In this document: in pieces, positions 59,930-64,000 of the stretch
Numbering within the stretch: position 1 is the stretch's first letter
Layout: every line of letters begins with the position of its first letter
Assembly (NCBI GenBank): GCA_024811115.1
Contig: JAKOGH010000656.1
Coordinates: forward strand, 1 to 64,000
Origin: Terana coerulea
Lineage: Eukaryota > Basidiomycota > Agaricomycetes > Polyporales > Phanerochaetaceae
Direction of reading: 5' to 3'
Length of the DNA stretch: 64,000 nt
Notes under the pieces: model-generated
The model's database searches: none
What the model saw: only the letters and a program-made list of their open reading frames with translations
Told to the model about the DNA's origin: nothing
Program-made: the position numbers and the translations under genes

Positions 59930-61807
59930 ATGCAGCTGCAAGAGGTCGTGCTATGTGCGACCACACCTTCGTCTTCTTCCGCAGGACCAGGAGTCATCTC
60001 TTTGCACGACATCCAAACCGGAACTAGCCTGGCTTCATTCAAGCAGACCTCTGCAGGGACGCATTGCACAGCAGTGACGCAAACGGCGAATGGGCAAGGA
60101 GGCTTTATGCTGGCAGCGCAGCCAGACAAGTCGATAATGAATGTCTACAACTTCCAAAAGGTACGGCTACGCTCCTTTCCGTCCAGCATTGACATGTTCA
60201 CCCTGTGGTATATTCGTAGGACCAGCTGGCTCTCAAGATTGTGCTGCCAGAAAAACTATCTTGCATAGGCGTCGATCCAAGAGGAGCGTTCTGCGCCGGT
60301 GGCACCTCACAGGGACGCTTATACATCTGGGAGGCACGTACACAACCGCCTTCACGACTTTCAGGAAAATAACATCAAAGGCTTCGGTAGTAGATAGCGT
60401 CGGGCATTCTATACAATGCGTGGGATGCACATTACCGTCAAGTCAATGTTCTGCGGTTCTCCCAAGACGGCGCTGCCCTTTTGTCCGGAAGCGAAGACTC
60501 AAGCGTGAACGTCTGGTCTGTATCGAGGTCAATTCAGTGATTGCTGATTCACTGCATATACTGAGCGGCAAAGACAGACTTCTGGACGACTCTGTGCAAA
60601 ATGAACTACCAACGCCGCACTGCACCTTGTCAGACCACACGCTTCCCGTCACGGATCTCATTGTTGGTGCAGGAGCGTTCCCAAGATGCAGAGTGCTCAC
60701 AGCCTCTGTGGACCATACTGTGAAGGTGCGCAATCCTTGTGTGCTCTACCGTTATGAACGTGACTTAAACATCTGTTGTAGGTTTGGGACATCGAGTCAT
60801 CCTCACTTTTAACGACTTTCCAATTTCCACGGCCTATTGCGTCTCTTGCATGGGATTTCACAGAACGCTTATTCTTCGCCGCATCGCCTGACGGCCATAT
60901 ACATCAAGTCAATATGTTCCGGCAACGTGACGACAAGCTGAGTAGAGTTATGGAAGCCGTGGGCGGTGCGGGCTCGACGGACGTCATCCGAATAACGGAC
61001 GAAGATCAGCAAGCAGCTCGCAAACGGCTGATTGTTGTTGGGTACGCATTTGCTACCTCAATCTGTCCATACGTGCTCATCTCAAGCCGTTGTACAGACA
61101 GCCCGTCACAAGCATGACTGTCTCACTCACGTCCTCTCTGCTCCTTGTGGGCACCGCCACGGGTTTGGTACATATCTACGACGTTGCCTCACACCAACAA
61201 CTCCGTACAATATCTACACACAAAGGGTTTGCAATATCCCACCTTACGACTATGCTCAAACCCCCGGATTTGGTGGGCCACGTCAGTCTGAGCCTGAGTG
61301 CAAACAACCCTGCAGACTCCCGGGACACTATCCCGGTAAAGACAGTCGCGCCATTCCAGCGCATGCGCGATCCGAAGCAGCGCGAGGCGCACGAAGTGTC
61401 TATCATGCTGCCTCCGTCAAGAACAGTGAGGCTTTCCTTGCGGCTGGTCTATGTCCGGAACACTGACGGATACTCAACAGAAACCGACCGCAGCATTCTT
61501 CGACTATCCTATGGACGAACTGCTGCGAGACCATGCAACTTTTGTCCAGCAGCCCGGCTCAGGGTCGAAGCAGCCCTCTGGGATCTCTCTCCAGGCGCGT
61601 GTGGAAGAGCTTGAGCAGGAAGTCACAAAACTGCGCGGACAATTGGGCAAGGCGAAGAGCATCAACGATACGATGTGGGAAACGGTTGTGCAAAAGGTGG
61701 TTGTCGAGAGCCGGGAAAAGTCAAAAGAAGACAATGCGGACAGGATGGATATTGACGGTGGGCAGGCAACTCTGGGGTCGAAAAAGCAGAAGAGAGCCCG
61801 GATATGA
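59930..61807 (+). CDS. IPI3: IPI3/WDR18-like WD40 protein of the Rix1 pre-60S complex
   Basis: Ipi3 is a WD40 propeller in the Rix1 complex, needed for ITS2 processing and late 60S maturation. The start MQLQEVVLCATTPSSSSAGP at 59930 fits the family (no extension before blade 1). Blades: GVISLHDIQTGTSLASFKQT, MLAAQPDKSIMNVYNFQK, LSCIGVDPRGAFCAGGTSQG, RLYIWE, VNVLRFSQDGAALLSGSEDS, SVNVWS, LTASVDHTVKVWDIESSSLL and TSSLLLVGTATGLVHIYDVA. A loop insertion holds DDSVQNELPTPHCTLSDHTL. The C-terminus carries a coiled coil (ARVEELEQEVTKLRGQLGKA) and a basic end (SKKQKRARI). About eight exons. Confidence 0.87.
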
Positions 61808-62107
61808 GGTTTGTATAGAATGCATATATTCACATGAAGCTCCAGCCTGTGCAAGATGACTCGTGATCTCGAACGCTTCTTCCGCTCGTTAACTTGTATC
61901 CCAAGACACCACTGTGTGCAGCTGGCCAATGCTGTTGGGGGGACGCTTGCCAACTCCCGGCTTCACATGCGGCTTATAATACTTTGTTCAAGCGAGGCTG
62001 TGCAAGTTCAGGGAGAGCCTTGATTTCTTGGAGTGCGTAGCCTTTGGAGTCAAGCGCAAAACTTAGAGGCAGCAGAGTAATCCATTACTGGTATAGATAG
62101 TGGACCT
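61808..62107. other. convergent spacer IPI3 / NUXM
   Basis: A 300-bp spacer between convergent stops; no gene seen. Confidence 0.4.
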
Positions 62108-62822
62108 TTATGAATCCTTCTTCTCAACGCCGTAGTCTGCGGGATCACGACCATGATGAGGATGGTTCACTAAGTTTACCCTGCGACATGTCAGTATCGT
62201 TCATGCTATAAAATAACTTGGAATATGCTCACATCGGGAAGACGTCTACACATGACATTCAGTACGGCATCGGGCTTGGATATGTAGATGACTTACTGAA
62301 TTTCAGCTGGGAGAAAGCGGAGTTCCGGTATGCAGCACCCTGTACCCAAACAGGCTCGTCTGAGTGCCCGTACAAGGGAAGACCCTTGCGCGCGCGCTCA
62401 GTCAATTCCTCTCTGTCTAGCTCTTGCTCCCTCTTGTTCTCGGACCAGCCCCAGAAGCGCACTAATAATATCTTCAGCCTTGTTCAACTCTGAGGACATC
62501 ACCATTCTCACAGCTTGACCGTTGGTACGCCAAAAGGAATCCTCCCACGAAGCCGAGAAGGCCGCCGTAACGCATTGCTGTCCTCAGAGGAGCCCTCGAC
62601 TTGTCGGCCATGTCTGGAGGATATTACAGTCACTTGTTATAAGTCTGCGGAGAGTGAGAAGTCGATTCAGGACACACCCCAGAAGTACAACGCCGAAGGG
62701 AAAGCAGCGGTCGCCGCACCCCAGACGGCATAGTCTGAGCCGCGCATGTAACGGATTACACGCCCCGCATAAGGATCCGCGTCGATCAGCGGGTAAGGTG
62801 TCTCCACAGTCTTCTCCGGCAT
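62108..62822 (-). CDS. NADH-ubiquinone oxidoreductase 21 kDa subunit (complex I)
   Basis: This is an accessory subunit of mitochondrial complex I (NUXM type, 21 kDa), found in fungi. Five exons (62822-62678, 62613-62512, 62461-62297, 62245-62233, 62180-62108) give 165 residues. The N-terminal domain reads MPEKTVETPYPLIDADPYAG and RYMRGSDYAVWGAATAAFPS. A membrane helix follows (MRYGGLLGFVGGFLLAYQRS). The C-terminal domain reads LRFWGWSENKREQELDREEL, GLPLYGHSDEPVWVQGAAYR, NSAFSQLKF, NVFPMVNLVNHPHHGRDPAD. Exon 4 is only 13 nt but is required for frame and matches the conserved sequence between LKF and NHPHHG. The gene is divergent from the nucleoporin-like gene across 203 bp. Confidence 0.9.
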
Positions 62823-63025
62823 TGTTTGTCGTTGTCCGCGACAGCGACGAGTGTTTGACGAGTGTAGAGTATGGTCAAACGCACGTCCGCCGTGGTCCGA
62901 GTTTAGGGCCGGCAAACGCCGCCACCAACAACAACGCGAGGTAAAGGAGGCGGCCACTCAGTCTCAACCTCGACCACATTACCCTCCCACCATCGCCCTC
63001 GGACTCCCACTTGAACGAGGCGCAA

Positions 63026-64000
63026 ATGATGGTCGAGCGAACGAACACGAGACGAAGGCAGCAGCGAGTACAGCACGCACTACCCTATTCACGACCGCGC
63101 GCCTCTGCGCCCAAGAAATCGGTGCGTTCAACACCCCACTCTACAATCACGCGACATTCATTGAATGCATCCTTTCAGGGCTGGTCACTGTCTGGATTCT
63201 TGAACTGGTTCAAGTCCTCGCAAAAAGAAACCGAGCAGGAAGAGGATGATGGCGGTCTTACCTCTGATGAGCCTGAAGAGCCCCCGGAGCCGAACCCCGC
63301 TGCCAGAGCACTGTCTCAGAGTGTTGCTGAGGTGAGGATGCAAGAGTTCAGACATATTGGCTGGGTGCTGAGAAACTGGTCCCGGATGCCTAAGGACGTT
63401 CCAATACACAAGCTCATTCCGCCCCCTCGCAAGATCAAACCGCCACCGCTCGCCTCCTACCCATCCCCGTCTTTCACGAGCGTACCTACAGGCCCCTCTC
63501 CAGCAGAGGCTTCAACTTCCCAGCAGCCAGCGCTACCACCGCCTGTCACGGTATACACTGCACAGCGATCACTGACTTCGCCTCTGGAAGATGAATCCGG
63601 TCCCACGAATGACATCGGGGCGTTGGCCAACTTCTTATCCGAGAAGAAGGCTAAAGCTCAAAGACTGAACCGCTACGAAATTGCCGGGATTATTTCTGCA
63701 TTGAAGGATAACGCTGAAGGTGCGTCTATTCTGTGCTGTTGTCGATATTACGTGTAACATTCACGACGCTCCCAGATGGCGATGATGAAGAGCGCGAACC
63801 ATTCCGCTTCTCTACCAGCCCGTCAACGCCTCGTGCCACCACGCCTGCCTTTGGCTCAGTTGGTGCCTTCGCCTCTACGTCTGGTCCAAACCAGCAACCT
63901 AACACCCAGCAACCGCCACCGAAGAAGATGCTTACGCGAAATCCCAATGGCACGTACCGATGGCAAGGTGCGGGAAGTGCACGTCCACGTAACCGGTATC
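63026..64000 (+). CDS. nucleoporin-like protein, 5' part (3' end outside window)
   Basis: The frame is open from ATG 63026 (MMVERTNTRRRQQRVQH) and continues past the window edge. It shows a basic N-terminus, an acidic patch (EQEEDDGGLTSDEPEEPPEP), a helix (LSQSVAEVRMQEFRHIGWVL), Pro/Ser-rich sequence and, after an intron at about 63720-63775, PATTP-type sequence with AFGSVGAFAS and KKMLTRNPNGTYRWQGAGSA. Spaced FG-like words and the RNPNGTYRWQG motif suggest a basket-type nucleoporin (Nup60/Nup1/Nup153-like). This is inference, as the diagnostic FG repeats would lie beyond the window. Confidence 0.6.

Overview
This window is nuclear DNA of a filamentous basidiomycete, most likely an Agaricomycete. 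The evidence is gene-dense DNA on both strands, many introns of about 50-60 nt with GT...AG ends, a DUF6533-type membrane protein, an F-box protein with the typical mushroom N-terminus, a Ste50/Ubc2 adaptor with two SH3 domains (a basidiomycete architecture), and an NRPS-like reductase. Thirty genes are supported, the first and last cut by the window edges. No rRNA, tRNA, CRISPR array or autonomous transposon was recognised.

Layout. 0-0.7 kb: 3' end of a DUF6533 gene. 0.7-2.7 kb: gene-free DNA. 2.7-8 kb: an acyl-CoA synthetase/4CL-like gene and a DUF2408 gene, convergent. 8.3-9.0 kb: tropomyosin. 9.2-16.3 kb: five consecutive genes for mitochondrial or probably mitochondrial proteins (MsrB, cytochrome c heme lyase, TIM44, ATP1, MRPL21); ATP1 and MRPL21 share a 221-bp divergent promoter. 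16.4-19.5 kb: PRP40. 19.8-20.5 kb: an unrecognised two-exon gene. 20.6-25.8 kb: two tandem secreted or vacuolar M20 carboxypeptidases. 26.3-28.3 kb: a Zap1-like zinc-responsive factor, divergent from them. 28.5-33.1 kb: F-box protein, a degenerate CTP:phosphocholine cytidylyltransferase-like protein, OHCU decarboxylase, J-protein. 33.5-35.0 kb: a protein joining a domain resembling the helical domain of phage 5-hydroxymethyl-dU DNA kinases to a chromodomain. 35.6-41.6 kb: STE50/UBC2 and NOC4. 41.8-42.5 kb: a candidate non-autonomous TIR element. 42.6-49.2 kb: NmrA-like protein, a Laa2-like trafficking protein, a small membrane protein. 50-57.2 kb: CDK7 and an A-T-R NRPS-like reductase. 58-64 kb: a DNAJB-like chaperone, IPI3, the complex I 21-kDa subunit, and the start of a nucleoporin-like gene.

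Reading frames. At least ten single-base shifts interrupt otherwise well-conserved genes, and most sit in G/C runs. One lies in the essential ATP1 gene. I therefore read most of them as sequence errors in a draft assembly rather than as pseudogenes. Where exon boundaries could be fixed by hand (tropomyosin, CYC3, TIM44, MRPL21, CDK7, NUXM, the chromodomain gene) the summed exons are exact multiples of three. For MSRB, ZAP1, the F-box gene, OHCU and NmrA the sum is off by exactly the one base predicted.

Most genes are housekeeping. The strongest candidate for unfamiliar biology is the chromodomain fusion at 33.5-35.0 kb. Next come the Zap1/zinc-peptidase arrangement, the catalytically degenerate cytidylyltransferase-like protein and the NRPS-like reductase.
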